Shown: one piece after another, positions 8,950-19,160 of the stretch
Layout of the letters: every line of letters starts with the position of its first letter
Numbering within the stretch: position 1 is the stretch's first letter
NCBI RefSeq assembly: GCF_026891935.1
Contig: NZ_JAPTGC010000004.1
Coordinates: 117,751-181,750 of the forward strand
Direction: 5' to 3'
Length of the DNA stretch: 64,000 nt
Source of the DNA: Methanocorpusculum vombati
GTDB lineage: Archaea > Halobacteriota > Methanomicrobia > Methanomicrobiales > Methanocorpusculaceae
The notes under the pieces: model-generated
Seen by the model: only the letters and a program-made list of their open reading frames with translations
Told to the model about the DNA's origin: nothing
Database searches by the model: none
Made by a program: the position numbers and the translations under genes

Positions 8950-9594
8950 ATGCCTCTCAGCAATACCGCTCTCACGAAACTCGGCCTCATATTCGCCTAT
9001 CTTCTCTGCTTTTCCCTCTTCCTCTGGTTTGCAGTCGCCCTGCTGTACCTGCCCTTCCTTCCGGCAACCAACCTGTTCGCGTATAACTATTTTTACATAA
9101 GCCCCCTTCCCGGCCTCATCCTTCCCGCACTCGGAGGAGTTCTGTACCTCCGGCATGGCAGACCGGAAAACCCGAAACCACTGTACCTTTTCATCGCAAT
9201 TCTCCTGATCGCCGTTGCCGTATCCTTCCTCCCGGGCATCAATACACTACTGACCCTCTTTTTTCTTGGCACACTTTCTCCTGCAATCCTCTACCTCTCC
9301 CTACTTGTCCTCCCGAAAACCAGCTTCATCCGGACACTCAAAATATTCTCCGCCATCTTTGCAGGAATCGCCCTCGTATTCAGCATCTGTATTCCGGCAT
9401 ACTTCGACGCAGTAAAAACCGCCGCAGCCGCAGCCGGCGGCTATCCCCTCGCCGGAGAAACCTGGCTCTTCATCGGCATAATATTCTGCCTTCTCTTCCT
9501 CACCCCCGCCTATGGATTCACCTTCCTTCTCAGCTCCTTTAACGCTCTCAAATCAGTACCGGCATCACAAAATTCACCACAACCTGAACCATAA
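8950..9594 (+). CDS. Polytopic membrane protein, unknown function
   Basis: 214 aa and strongly hydrophobic, with about six transmembrane segments (near residues 10-35, 48-66, 77-95, 98-118, 127-148 and 170-197) and a short polar C-terminal tail rich in Ser, Gln and Pro. There are no conserved charged motifs, and I recognise no transporter or enzyme family. It is a single gene between the repeat-flanked island and the hef gene (opposite strand). Confidence 0.6.
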   Translation: MPLSNTALTKLGLIFAYLLCFSLFLWFAVALLYLPFLPATNLFAYNYFYISPLPGLILPALGGVLYLRHGRPENPKPLYLFIAILLIAVAVSFLPGINTLLTLFFLGTLSPAILYLSLLVLPKTSFIRTLKIFSAIFAGIALVFSICIPAYFDAVKTAAAAAGGYPLAGETWLFIGIIFCLLFLTPAYGFTFLLSSFNALKSVPASQNSPQPEP

Positions 9595-9681
9595 ACCCAG
9601 CACAAAAAAACGATGCACAGGAATCAGAACCCCTGCATCCTTTCTTTCAGTGGGAACCATACTTCTCCGGATACCTTGGGA

Positions 9682-9786
9682 TCACGCGGTCAGCAGAATC
9701 TTTTGTACCGCACCATCCGAATGCAGCGTGACAAACCCGGCATATTCTATCAGTTCCCGTTCAGGAATGGTTGCAAAGTGATAGTG
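9682..9786 (-). pseudogene. Possible gene remnant downstream of hef
   Basis: A 34-codon minus-strand frame, closed by stops on both sides and lacking a start codon, reads HYHFATIPERELIEYAG then FVTLHSDGAVQKILL. The composition looks protein-like, but there is no initiation codon and no recognised family. It may be the tail of a decayed gene or chance. Confidence 0.2.
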
Positions 9787-9801
9787 TTATACACACGCAC
9801 C

Positions 9802-12078
9802 TTAGCGGTACTCCCGCTCCGCCGCCTCCACAATACCGCCCGCCGTCTTCTCCCCGACACCTTTGACCTGCATCAGCTCCTCAGCGGACGCGGAAAACAC
9901 CGCCCGCAGTGTCCCGAACGCCGCAAGAATCTCGCGTGCAGCCTTCGGCCCCACCTCCGGAACGGCGGTCAGAATATACTCCAGCTCCTCGCGGCCGCTG
10001 CGTGCGGACTTGTGGCGGTGGAAACTCCGCTCGCCTTTTGCCTCGCCCATCTCCCGGCGGGCAAACGCGTACAGCATACCCGCCGTCTCCTCGGCATCCC
10101 GGGTAAAGACAAGGGAGACATCAAAGTCCACCGCAATAGAGGCGAGGGTGTTGCGGATTGCATTCGGATGGATGTTCCGCAGTTCATAGAGATCGGCAAT
10201 CGATCCTCCCTCGACGATCAGAACCGGGCGGGACGCCGACTCGGCGAGGGAAGCAATCTGCCCAAAGAGATCGCGGTCAACCAGCGTATCCACAAAATCC
10301 TGAACGGTTTTGCGTTCCACCAGCACACGGTCTCCGATCGCGTAGTCACCGACCGGCAGAGCCGCAAGAGTAATCTTTGCGCCGAGATTACTGAGATGCT
10401 CCGCAACCTTGGACGACATCTCGCGGTTGTCAATGACAACCGCAGGCCTGTCTGCGCCGTCCCCCGCGGCAAGAGTCGCCGCACGAATGGCAGCGTCCGC
10501 AAGCGTAAGCTGGCCGCCTTCGGCGGCGGGGCTGCCGGCGGGAGCCGGAGCTGTCGGAACATTTCCGCCCCGCATCGCTTTGACACCTTTTTGCATCTGC
10601 TTTTCGCGGGTATTACTCACCCAGCGGAAGGTTTCGTCGGTCGTTCCCTTGGTGATGAGAACGATAATCTTTCCCGCCGAGTTTCGGCCGGTACGTCCCT
10701 TTCGCTGAATACTCCGCACCTCAGAAGGCACGGCCTCATAGAACACCACCAGATCGGTGGACGGAATATCCAGTCCCTCTTCCCCGACCGAGGTTGCGAC
10801 GAGGACGTGATACTCGCCCTCACGGAACTTGCGGATCGCTTCGATCTGTTCCTTCTGCGACAGGCCTTTCTCCGTGTCGCGGGATGCCTGACCGACAAAC
10901 CGGATGGCGGGAACACCCGCTTCGGCAAGATGATCAACGAGCATGGAGACACCATCGCGGTAGGTAGCAAAAACGATGACGCGGGAATCGGGATCCTCAA
11001 CCAGCTGATCCAGTACGATCCTGACAACTTCATCGGCTTTGGGATGCAGCTCCCGCGTCCAGCTGTCCGCAAGCGCAAGCAGACGTTTGAACCGTTCGTC
11101 CGCACAGAGCCGTTTACTTGCTTTGCTTCCGGCACCGGACGCTCCTTCGCTTTCGAGGCGGGAGAGGTAGGCTTTGAGTGCGGTCGTTCCCTGCGACTCG
11201 GCCATGGTAACCCCGTGTTTGAGTTTCATCAGCTCGGCGTGAACGGAAACAGCCGTATAGGCTGTGCGGTCACGCTGCTGCATTCTGCTCTGAATCTGCG
11301 CCATGATGCCGTTTAAGGCTTTCATGGAGAGTGCTTCCCGGCGGGGAACGCGGTACCCGAGATCAGCAAGCGTGGAGAGGCGATCCTCGATCATACTGTT
11401 TAAGACACTGAGTGCGAGCCAGAGATCTTCGGGAAGGTCAACCGTCCGGTACTCGATCTCCCGTTCATGGACGTACGGCCGTACGTCCGCGTCCGTCTCA
11501 ACCCGGCTTTCGACGATATCGACTGCGAGATGGCCGCAGATTTCTGCGACCATCTCCGGGTCGGAACCAGGCGATGCAGTCATACCGAGGATGAGGGGCT
11601 GCGCCGCGGTTGCGGCGTAGCGTTCGGCGATAAAGACGTAGGCGTAGTTGCCCACCGTCCGGTGGCATTCATCGACGATCAGGAGCGAGACGTCACGGAG
11701 CGAGTAGCGTTCGGCGATGAGATCGTTTTTGATGACCTCCGGCGTTGAGATGCACAAGCGCGCTGCCTTCCACATCTCGATGCGTTTTGCCGGAGGATTG
11801 CTGCCGGTAAACATGGCGACGTCTCCCTCTTCGAGGAGAAGGTTCTGGGAGAAGTAGCGGAAGTGCTGTTCGACCAAAGGTTTGGTCGGGGCAAGCATGA
11901 GAATTTTTCCGAGAGCCAGCCGCTCTGCTGCGACGCGAAGCGCAACGGCGGTTTTTCCCATACCGGTAGGCAGGACGACGAGGGTGTTGCCGTCGAGGGC
12001 GTGCCTGGCGATGTTGGTCTGGTAGGCACGTTCTTCGATTGTGTCCGGCGGGATGAGAGGGTGGCTGACGTGGGGCAT
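9802..12078 (-). CDS. hef: Hef-type helicase/nuclease (XPF/FANCM family)
   Basis: Archaeal fork-structure repair enzyme combining a superfamily 2 helicase with an XPF-type nuclease. As a 758-aa protein it has Walker A PTGMGKT (37-43), the DECH box near residue 132, helicase motif VI QRKGRTGR, the nuclease signature VERKTVQDF near 587 and tandem helix-hairpin-helix motifs at the C-terminus (EVGPKAAREIL, VKGVGEKTA). An in-frame extension to 12330 exists. ATG 12078 is preferred because family members begin just before the helicase domain and the extension has no domain character. No clear ribosome site is seen. The 287 bp up to the glyS stop hold nothing I recognise. Confidence 0.93.
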   Translation of the reverse strand: MPHVSHPLIPPDTIEERAYQTNIARHALDGNTLVVLPTGMGKTAVALRVAAERLALGKILMLAPTKPLVEQHFRYFSQNLLLEEGDVAMFTGSNPPAKRIEMWKAARLCISTPEVIKNDLIAERYSLRDVSLLIVDECHRTVGNYAYVFIAERYAATAAQPLILGMTASPGSDPEMVAEICGHLAVDIVESRVETDADVRPYVHEREIEYRTVDLPEDLWLALSVLNSMIEDRLSTLADLGYRVPRREALSMKALNGIMAQIQSRMQQRDRTAYTAVSVHAELMKLKHGVTMAESQGTTALKAYLSRLESEGASGAGSKASKRLCADERFKRLLALADSWTRELHPKADEVVRIVLDQLVEDPDSRVIVFATYRDGVSMLVDHLAEAGVPAIRFVGQASRDTEKGLSQKEQIEAIRKFREGEYHVLVATSVGEEGLDIPSTDLVVFYEAVPSEVRSIQRKGRTGRNSAGKIIVLITKGTTDETFRWVSNTREKQMQKGVKAMRGGNVPTAPAPAGSPAAEGGQLTLADAAIRAATLAAGDGADRPAVVIDNREMSSKVAEHLSNLGAKITLAALPVGDYAIGDRVLVERKTVQDFVDTLVDRDLFGQIASLAESASRPVLIVEGGSIADLYELRNIHPNAIRNTLASIAVDFDVSLVFTRDAEETAGMLYAFARREMGEAKGERSFHRHKSARSGREELEYILTAVPEVGPKAAREILAAFGTLRAVFSASAEELMQVKGVGEKTAGGIVEAAEREYR

Positions 12079-12365
12079 TAGTTCTGGGTAGTTTGTCTGT
12101 AAATTCTTATGAAGGTTTGCCAACAAACTGAAGTCGGGAAAAAGAACTGTTTGGTAACCGAACGAAAAGATACAAGAGTATGCGTATGTTTTTCTGAGAG
12201 TTCGTTGAAGAAACGTATACAGGGTATCTTCGAAAATAAACTCAGAGATAATTTTCGAAAACAGAGCAGGATACCACAAACATCCACGCATCTTTTTTGG
12301 AAAAATGCTAACGCATCTCTCCGGAGCCACGAAGAGCTATTCACCCTACACGAAAAAAAGAAAAA

Positions 12366-14099
12366 TTATCCCAGCTGATCAAACGCCTTCTTGCCCTTGA
12401 TCAGCTGATACACCACTGCGGGAATCTCCGCCAGCGGCATCCGCACCTGCTTCATTGAATCACGATCCCGCAGCGTTGCCGTTGCATCCTCCTTCGTATC
12501 ATAATCGATCGTAATACACACAGGCGTTCCAATCTCATCCTGACGGCGGTAGCGGCGACCGATAGCTCCCGCATCATCATACTCCGTCTGAATACCTTCA
12601 TCCTGCAACTCCGCCACAAGCTTGCGGGCAATCTCGTCCAGACCATCCCGGGCCATCAGCGGCAGAACCGCCACCTGAACTGGCGCAACGCAGGACTTAA
12701 ACCGCATCACCGTACGGGTCTCGCCGTCCGCCTCATCCTCCGCATATGCATGCTCCAGAACCATGTAGCTCATCCGGTCAATACCGTAAGACGGCTCGAT
12801 CACGTGCGGCATCACATCCTCGCCAAACACATCAACCATCTCATCCTTCACCGTGTACATCTCCGGCGGGACCACAATCTCCTCGCCGTCAACGGTGAGG
12901 TGCAGACCATCCGCCTGCGGCTCTGCGATCGTCGTCTTCATCAGCTCGCTGATAGCCTTTGCCTTCCCGCGATAGACCGGGCCCATCTTGCCGAAGTTCG
13001 GCACAACCGCCTTGTGGTGCACCTTCTTCGCCTCCGGATACTGGACAAAAACCGTCATCTTCTCGCCCGACACCCGGGAGTGAGCTTTCAGATCATAATT
13101 CGTCCGATCCGCAATACCCACAATCTCCACCCAGCCGAACCGGTCGGAGAACGCCTCGGCGTCCCAGCAGTCGGTCGCATAATGCGCCCGCTCGTCGGGC
13201 ATGTGCTGGCGGAACCGGATTTTGTCCGGATTAAACCCGACCGTACAGAGAATATCATGCGTCATTGCAACGTAATATGCAACATACTCATTTGCAATGA
13301 TACCCTCATCAACCGCCTCCCGCATCGTTTTAACGACCGCGGGAGCATCGGCCTCCTGCTGGGCAATGCCGCAGAGCGGCATTGCATAATCCGCATACCG
13401 GGCGAAGAACGGATGATCCTTCTCCTCCGGATGCACAAAGATCTCCGCCTCGGCCTGCGTAAACTCCCGCAGACGAATCATACCCTGACGGGGCGAGATC
13501 TCATTCCGGTAGGACTTGCCGATCTGAACAGCCCCGAACGGCAGATGATCCCGATAGAACCGCAGAAGACGCGGGAAATCCACAAACATACCCTGTGCCG
13601 TCTCCGGACGCAGATACCCCTTGCGCTGTCCTCCGGGACCGATACTCGTCGTAAACATCAGATTGAAATCAAAGACATCAACCGAACCGAGAACTTTCCC
13701 GCAGGCCGGACACTCCTTATCCTTCAGAACCTCATGCAGCTCCTCCTTCGACATGGTTCCTGCATGCGGAATCCCGAACGCCTCGGCAACATGATCGGCA
13801 CGGAGGAACTCCTGGCAGTGCGGGCACTGGAACATCTTATCGGAGAAACCGCCGACATGGCCGCTCGCCACATAGATCGGCTCAATACCCACCGTCGGGC
13901 ACTCGATCTCATAGTAGCCTTCCTGCACGACGTAAAAATTCCGCCAGACATTCTCAATTCTGCGCTTCATCATTGCGCCAAGCGGGCCGTAGTCAATGAA
14001 TCCGGCAACGGAACCGTAAATTTCAGACGAGGGCCAGACAAACCCGCGTCTCCGTGCAAGTTCGGTGACTCTTTCGTAGGTATCTTCCATTTCTGCCAT
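12366..14099 (-). CDS. glyS: Glycyl-tRNA synthetase (archaeal/eukaryotic dimeric type)
   Basis: Class II aminoacyl-tRNA synthetase charging tRNA-Gly. The 577-aa product begins MAEMEDTYERVTELARRRGF and has the GlyRS motif 1 region (SSEIYGSVAGFIDYGPLGA), two Cys-x2-Cys zinc pairs near residues 89 and 128, the motif 2 region QIGKSYRNEISPRQG and motif 3 EPSYGIDR. A C-terminal anticodon-binding domain follows. An in-frame extension to 14201 was rejected because homologues start at or near MAEMEDTYERV. A tRNA-Gly(GCC) gene lies at 46329-46399. Confidence 0.95.
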   Translation of the reverse strand: MAEMEDTYERVTELARRRGFVWPSSEIYGSVAGFIDYGPLGAMMKRRIENVWRNFYVVQEGYYEIECPTVGIEPIYVASGHVGGFSDKMFQCPHCQEFLRADHVAEAFGIPHAGTMSKEELHEVLKDKECPACGKVLGSVDVFDFNLMFTTSIGPGGQRKGYLRPETAQGMFVDFPRLLRFYRDHLPFGAVQIGKSYRNEISPRQGMIRLREFTQAEAEIFVHPEEKDHPFFARYADYAMPLCGIAQQEADAPAVVKTMREAVDEGIIANEYVAYYVAMTHDILCTVGFNPDKIRFRQHMPDERAHYATDCWDAEAFSDRFGWVEIVGIADRTNYDLKAHSRVSGEKMTVFVQYPEAKKVHHKAVVPNFGKMGPVYRGKAKAISELMKTTIAEPQADGLHLTVDGEEIVVPPEMYTVKDEMVDVFGEDVMPHVIEPSYGIDRMSYMVLEHAYAEDEADGETRTVMRFKSCVAPVQVAVLPLMARDGLDEIARKLVAELQDEGIQTEYDDAGAIGRRYRRQDEIGTPVCITIDYDTKEDATATLRDRDSMKQVRMPLAEIPAVVYQLIKGKKAFDQLG

Positions 14100-14339
14100 G
14101 GTATTCAGGTGCTGTATGTATGGGTCGGACAGGCATATAGTTCTCTCGTTCAACAGCGACACTCCAAAAAACCCGGGACACCGCAAACGTTGCCTGCACA
14201 CTCTGAGATTCTGTCAACCAAAATCAACATACTTTTTTTGCAAAAAAAACTTCTGCTCACAAGGAACGAAAACACCTCAGACACAAAAGAATGCCCGCAG
14301 ATGCAGGACAATCGCCGGAGAAAAAAATTGAAAAAAATT

Positions 14340-15854
14340 TCATGCAGGGATCGTTGCCGCAATCAGAGACGCATGATCCCCTTTCGCAAGCTCCGCGACC
14401 CGTACCGGATCAAGTCCCAACGCCCGTGTCATCCGTTCGCCGTACTCGGCATCCGCCCAGACACAGTGAACCGCATGGCGGTACTTAATGTTCTCCGTAC
14501 ACGGCTCAATATTTCGCGCCGTGTTCTCGATCAGAAGCTGCTTCTTATCCTCGGCAAGAATCCGCCAGAGATTTCCTCCCGCACGGAAACAGTCATCAGT
14601 GGGATCCTGTGCCGGATCAAACGCGTACGCTGCGCCGGAAATATCCAGTGCAGGCTCCATCACCTCAGGCTGCGCCGTCCACGCACCCGCACTGTTCGGC
14701 GTATATGCCGGAGTCCCACCGTAGTTTCCGTCAACCCGCATCTTTCCGTCGCGATGATAATCATGAACCGCAACCTTCGCACGGTTCACTGGAATCTGAT
14801 TATAGTTCACCCCGAGCCGGTACCGCTGGGCGTCACCGTACGAAAACAGCCTGCCCTGCAACAGAATATCCGGACTGAAACCGATACCCGGCACCACATG
14901 TGCCGGAGCAAACGCCGCCTGTTCAACCTCCGCAAAATAGTTCTCCGGATTGCGGTTGAGTTCAAGAACACCCACTTCAATCAGCGGATACTCCGCATGC
15001 CGCCAGACCTTCGTAATATCGAACGGATTCTCATAATGATTCTTCGCCTGATCCTCGGTCATGATCTGTACATATAATGTCCAGCGGGGATACTCCCCGC
15101 GTTCGATCGCCTCAAACAGATCGCGGCCGTGACTCTCGCGATCCTTTGCAATGAGAGCTTCCGCCTCCGCATCCGTCAGATTCTTGATTCCCTGCTGCGT
15201 CTTGAAATGGAACTTGCACCAGACCCGCTTGTTCTCCGCATTGTATAAACTGAAGGTGTGACTGCCAAACAGATGCATATGGCGATAGCTTGCCGGAATA
15301 CCGCGGTCAGACATCACCACGGTGGTCTGATGGAAACACTCCGGCAGCAGCGTCCAGAAATCCCAGTTGTTCTGAGCTGACCGCAGATTTGTACGCGGAT
15401 CGCGTTTCACCGCACGGTTCAGATCCGGGAAGTTGTGGGCGTCGCGGATGAAAAACACCGGCGTATTATTGCCGACCATATCCCAGTTACCGTCCTCGGT
15501 GTAGAACTTGCAGGCCGCTCCGCGAATATCCCGTTCCGCATCGGCTGCCCCCCGTTCTCCGGCAACGGTGGAAAACCGCACAAAGACCTCGGTCTTTGCG
15601 CCGGGCCGGAAAACCTTTGCTTTCGTGTACTGCGTGATATCGTGCGTAACCGTAAACGTACCGTAAGCCCCCGACCCTTTCGCATGCATTCTGCGTTCGG
15701 GAATAACCTCACGATCAAAATGGGCGAGTTTTTCCAGCAGCCACACATCCTGCAGCAGAACCGGCCCGCGCTCCCCCGCCGTGATCGAATGCTCGTTTTC
15801 GGCTACCGGAGCACCGACTTCGTTGGTGAGTTTCTTGTGTTCGGATGAATTCAT
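14340..15854 (-). CDS. katA: Monofunctional haem catalase
   Basis: Decomposes hydrogen peroxide in the cytoplasm. At 504 aa it belongs to the small-subunit catalases. Visible residues are the distal His in [13 protein letters not shown] (about residue 56), the distal Asn in [12 protein letters not shown] (about 128) and the proximal haem-ligand Tyr in [14 protein letters not shown] (about 337). ATG 15854 gives the usual [10 protein letters not shown] start; the in-frame extension to 15926 was rejected. A TATA-like CTATAAG lies about 30 nt upstream. Catalases are patchy in methanogens and are generally regarded as acquired from bacteria. There is no accompanying oxidative-stress operon. Confidence 0.93.
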   Translation of the reverse strand: MNSSEHKKLTNEVGAPVAENEHSITAGERGPVLLQDVWLLEKLAHFDREVIPERRMHAKGSGAYGTFTVTHDITQYTKAKVFRPGAKTEVFVRFSTVAGERGAADAERDIRGAACKFYTEDGNWDMVGNNTPVFFIRDAHNFPDLNRAVKRDPRTNLRSAQNNWDFWTLLPECFHQTTVVMSDRGIPASYRHMHLFGSHTFSLYNAENKRVWCKFHFKTQQGIKNLTDAEAEALIAKDRESHGRDLFEAIERGEYPRWTLYVQIMTEDQAKNHYENPFDITKVWRHAEYPLIEVGVLELNRNPENYFAEVEQAAFAPAHVVPGIGFSPDILLQGRLFSYGDAQRYRLGVNYNQIPVNRAKVAVHDYHRDGKMRVDGNYGGTPAYTPNSAGAWTAQPEVMEPALDISGAAYAFDPAQDPTDDCFRAGGNLWRILAEDKKQLLIENTARNIEPCTENIKYRHAVHCVWADAEYGERMTRALGLDPVRVAELAKGDHASLIAATIPA

Positions 15855-15915
15855 CGTATGGGGAATTGGGGCGTATAGGTTCTTATAGATTGGGGTAAAG
15901 GTAAAAAAAGAAGAG

Positions 15916-16365
15916 TCAGGCATCACTCTTGTGCAGAGGAAGCTCTAAACCGGCAGGAGTCGTCAGTGTGGCGGAGCCGTCCGCAGAAAGCGTCACCACA
16001 TACGTTCCCAGCAGCTGGGCATCAATCGTATAGACGTTTTCATTTTTGGAAACAGTTCCGTCCATTGCGTAGTGATTGGAGGTGGAATGGAAACCCTTCC
16101 GCTCTTTGAGATCATAGGCAACAATACCACGACCGTCCGACGAAATGGTGATGGTATAGTTTGTGGAAATCTCGGTTGTTGTGCCGGAATCGGTCTTGGT
16201 TGTCTGTTCACTTGCGGTCCAGACACCAAGGGCAGGATCTCCGGCAAGCGGGGAGGGGGTTGGAGTCGGGGTAGGAACTGCCGGAGTGTCCGTTCCAATA
16301 CAACCGGCAGCAAACGCCGCGGCTGCAAGAATCAGAATGCAGGCAGTCAGGGAAACATATCTCAT
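15916..16365 (-). CDS. Small lipoprotein, paralogue of the next gene
   Basis: 149 aa. A lipoprotein signal peptide ends in AAGC (lipobox Cys near residue 22), followed by a Thr-Pro-rich tether ([13 protein letters not shown]) and a compact domain of about 100 residues. That domain aligns with the gene at 16440: LG-W, ISxNYT, S-DG-G, VSK-(E/Q)NVYTI, GTYV-TLSADG, LHKS. Residue spacing suggests a small beta-sandwich. ATG 16365 is chosen because an in-frame TTG at 16371 only adds two residues. No known function; probably surface-anchored through the lipidated Cys. Confidence 0.7.
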   Translation of the reverse strand: MRYVSLTACILILAAAAFAAGCIGTDTPAVPTPTPTPSPLAGDPALGVWTASEQTTKTDSGTTTEISTNYTITISSDGRGIVAYDLKERKGFHSTSNHYAMDGTVSKNENVYTIDAQLLGTYVVTLSADGSATLTTPAGLELPLHKSDA

Positions 16366-16439
16366 AAACAAACGTATAGATCAGAACACCAATAAACGTT
16401 TGCACCGCAAGAACCATGCCACCCGCCCGGAGGAAATCA

Positions 16440-16913
16440 TCACACGGGAGTCGGGGACAGGGCAGATGAACTCTTGTGCAGAAGAAGCTTTGACCCGCAT
16501 GGAGTCTCCAGAACAGCAGGACCGTCCGCAGAAAGCGTCATCACATACGTTCCCTCTGAAGAGCCGCCGATCGTATAGACGTTGTCCTGTTTGGAAACGG
16601 TAACATCCCCCCAGAAAGAATGAGAGACATCTCCCTCATACTGACCAACGGAGGAACGGCCCCGCTTCATAGAATGATAGGTAAGAGTACCGCTGCCGTC
16701 CGCAGAAACCCGGACTGTGTAGTTCTCGGAAATCTCCAAAATATCACCAGTACGGGAATCGATCTGGGTGATCTGTTTGTTTCCGATCCATTCTCCCAGA
16801 ACCGGATCTCCGACAAGAGATTCGGTAACCGGAGAGTCCACGCCTACACAGCCCGCCGACAGTATCCCCACCGCAAGAACCAGAACAAGAACAGTCACCA
16901 CCCCATACTTCAT
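16440..16913 (-). CDS. Small lipoprotein, paralogue of the preceding gene
   Basis: 157 aa with a signal peptide, a lipobox ending SAGC and the same C-terminal domain as the protein at 15916-16365, so the two arose by tandem duplication. It lacks the Thr-Pro tether. ATG 16913 gives a normal short basic start (MKYG) before the hydrophobic core; the extension to 16964 adds an unlikely N-terminus. Function unknown. Confidence 0.7.
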   Translation of the reverse strand: MKYGVVTVLVLVLAVGILSAGCVGVDSPVTESLVGDPVLGEWIGNKQITQIDSRTGDILEISENYTVRVSADGSGTLTYHSMKRGRSSVGQYEGDVSHSFWGDVTVSKQDNVYTIGGSSEGTYVMTLSADGPAVLETPCGSKLLLHKSSSALSPTPV

Positions 16914-17017
16914 ACGGAGTTTTAGGACGAACGTGCAGATAAACATTTGTCCGGTCCCGGACATTCCAAACCCTTAATCCCTCACGCACCAAACCACATA
17001 GACAACAGGAGGGAAGT

Positions 17018-19150
17018 ATGGCAACCGAACTGGAAATCATTGATCGTTCCAAAGAATGGGCGGCGTTTCTGAAAAAGAAATACAAAACCGAACTCAACAA
17101 ACTCGCCCGTGAATACCCGTACACCAAATCCCTCACCATTGGCTACGACGTCCTCGAAGGCTACGGCAAAACCGGAACAATCCTCGCCGACGAACTGCTG
17201 GAACGTCCCGGCAAAACCCTCGAAGACATCCGTGACGCCATCCGCACCGCTCATCTCATCAGCCGCAAAGACCGCGAAGGAAACGACACCTCCGAAGACG
17301 TCATTTCAGGCATCAACATCCGGTTTATTCGTCTCCCGAGAAAAACCCAGATCCGGGACATCCGTGCCGAACACATCAACAAATTCATCAGCGTTGACGG
17401 CATCATCCGCCGTGTAACCGAAGTCCGGCCCCGGCTCGTCATCGGCGCATTCCGCTGCGCTGCAGGCCACTTCACCTACAAAGCCCAGGACTACGGCACT
17501 TACTCCGAACCCGACGTCTGCGGAAACGCCGAGTGTACCCAGAAAAAACTGGAGCTCGTCCAGAACAAATCCACCTTCATCGACTCCCAGAAACTCCGCA
17601 TTCAGGAAACCCCCGAAGGACTCCGCGGCGGTGAACAGCCGCAGAACATCGACATTGACGTGGTCGACGACCTCTGCGGCATCGTCTCCCCCGGCGACCG
17701 CGTCATCATCAACGGCATTCTCAGGAGCGTTCAGAGAATCACCGGCGGCCAGAAAAGTACCGTCTTTGATCTCTTTGTGGAATGCAACTCCATCGAGATC
17801 TCCATCAAAGAGTTTGAAGAGGTCAACATCAGCGAAGAAGACGAAGAAACCATCAAAGAGATGGCAACCGACCCCGCCGTATACGGAAAAATCGCCCGCT
17901 CCATTGCCCCGACCATCTACGGAAACGACGAAGTCAAAGAAGCAATCGCACTGCAGATGTTTGGCGGCATCGCCAAGGAAATGCCGGACGGCAGCAGTCT
18001 TCGGGGCGACATCCACGTCCTCCTCGTCGGTGACCCGGGTATTGCAAAATCCCAGCTCCTGCGTTACGTCATCAAACTCGCCCCCCGCGGCATCTACACC
18101 TCCGGCAAATCTGCATCCTCCGCCGGTCTCACCGCCGCCGCCGTCAAAGACGACCTCGGCGACGGACGGTGGACTCTTGAAGCCGGAGCACTCGTACTTG
18201 CCGACAAAGGAATCGCCGCCGTCGATGAGATGGACAAGATGCAAAGAGACGACCGCTCCTCGCTCCACGAAGCAATGGAACAGCAGTCCATCTCGGTTGC
18301 CAAAGCCGGCATCAACGCAACGCTCCGGACACGCTGTTCTCTACTTGGTGCCGCCAACCCGAAACTCGGACGGTTCGACGAGTTCACCAACATCTCCGAA
18401 CAGGTCAATATGCCGCCGTCGCTTCTCTCCCGGTTTGACCTCATCTTCATCATGAAAGACAAACCCGATGCCGTTCGCGACCTCAACATCGCCAACCACA
18501 TCTTAAAGTCCCACATGGCCGGAGAAAAGATCATGCATCACAAAAAGCATCCGATCCCGGGAGCCGACGACGAGTACTTCAAACGTGAACTCGCCCCGGT
18601 AATGCCTGAGATCGATGCCGTGCTGCTCCGCAAATATCTCGCTTACGCAAAACGGAACTGTTTTCCGATGCTCACCAACGAAGCAAAAGAGATTCTTGTC
18701 CAGTATTATCAGAGTCTTCGCGGTGTTGCGATCGACTCCGATAAACCCGTACCGGTCACCGCCCGTCAGCTAGAAGCACTTGTCCGCCTCGCCGAAGCCA
18801 GTGCCCGGGTCCGGCTTGCGGATGAGATTGACGTCGAGGATGCAAAACGGGTGGTCAAGATCGTGGACACCTGCCTCCGGCAGGTGGCATACGATCCCGC
18901 AACCGGCCAGATCGACATCGACAAGGTCGCGACCGGCATCAGCAAATCCAGCCGCGACATGACCCGCGTCCTGCGCGAAACCATCAAAGTCCTCTCCGAA
19001 GGGGGAGGAGCCGCCAAACTGGACAAAGTGATCGACACCATGGTCAGCCAGCACCATTACGGCAAAGACGAGGTCGAAAAACTTCTGGACAAAATGAAAC
19101 GTGCGGGCGACATTATTACGCCCCGAAACGATACCGTAAAACTACTTTAA
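17018..19150 (+). CDS. mcm: Replicative DNA helicase MCM
   Basis: ATP-driven 3'-5' replicative helicase, 710 aa. The N-terminal half contains a zinc-binding site (Cys-x4-His in RCAAGHF near residue 147, and CGNAEC further on). The AAA+ domain has Walker A GDPGIAKSQ near 338, Walker B AAVDEMDK near 400, sensor 1 GAANP and the arginine finger SRFDL near 470. A C-terminal winged helix follows. GGAGG sits just before the ATG. It appears to be transcribed with mptD and the TatD-like gene. Third positions are strongly C-biased, unlike uvrC or leuB. Confidence 0.97.
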   Translation: MATELEIIDRSKEWAAFLKKKYKTELNKLAREYPYTKSLTIGYDVLEGYGKTGTILADELLERPGKTLEDIRDAIRTAHLISRKDREGNDTSEDVISGINIRFIRLPRKTQIRDIRAEHINKFISVDGIIRRVTEVRPRLVIGAFRCAAGHFTYKAQDYGTYSEPDVCGNAECTQKKLELVQNKSTFIDSQKLRIQETPEGLRGGEQPQNIDIDVVDDLCGIVSPGDRVIINGILRSVQRITGGQKSTVFDLFVECNSIEISIKEFEEVNISEEDEETIKEMATDPAVYGKIARSIAPTIYGNDEVKEAIALQMFGGIAKEMPDGSSLRGDIHVLLVGDPGIAKSQLLRYVIKLAPRGIYTSGKSASSAGLTAAAVKDDLGDGRWTLEAGALVLADKGIAAVDEMDKMQRDDRSSLHEAMEQQSISVAKAGINATLRTRCSLLGAANPKLGRFDEFTNISEQVNMPPSLLSRFDLIFIMKDKPDAVRDLNIANHILKSHMAGEKIMHHKKHPIPGADDEYFKRELAPVMPEIDAVLLRKYLAYAKRNCFPMLTNEAKEILVQYYQSLRGVAIDSDKPVPVTARQLEALVRLAEASARVRLADEIDVEDAKRVVKIVDTCLRQVAYDPATGQIDIDKVATGISKSSRDMTRVLRETIKVLSEGGGAAKLDKVIDTMVSQHHYGKDEVEKLLDKMKRAGDIITPRNDTVKLL

Positions 19151-19160
19151 GGAAATCATC

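Noticed and set aside
9613..11316. 567-codon plus-strand frame
   Set aside because: Antisense to hef, which has all helicase and nuclease motifs; the frame is open only because of hef codon bias.
12750..15077. 775-codon plus-strand frame
   Set aside because: Runs antisense through glyS and into katA; Arg/His/Leu-rich translation with no domain.
17306..18268. 320-codon minus-strand frame
   Set aside because: Antisense to mcm; Val/Asp/Phe/Gly-rich shadow.
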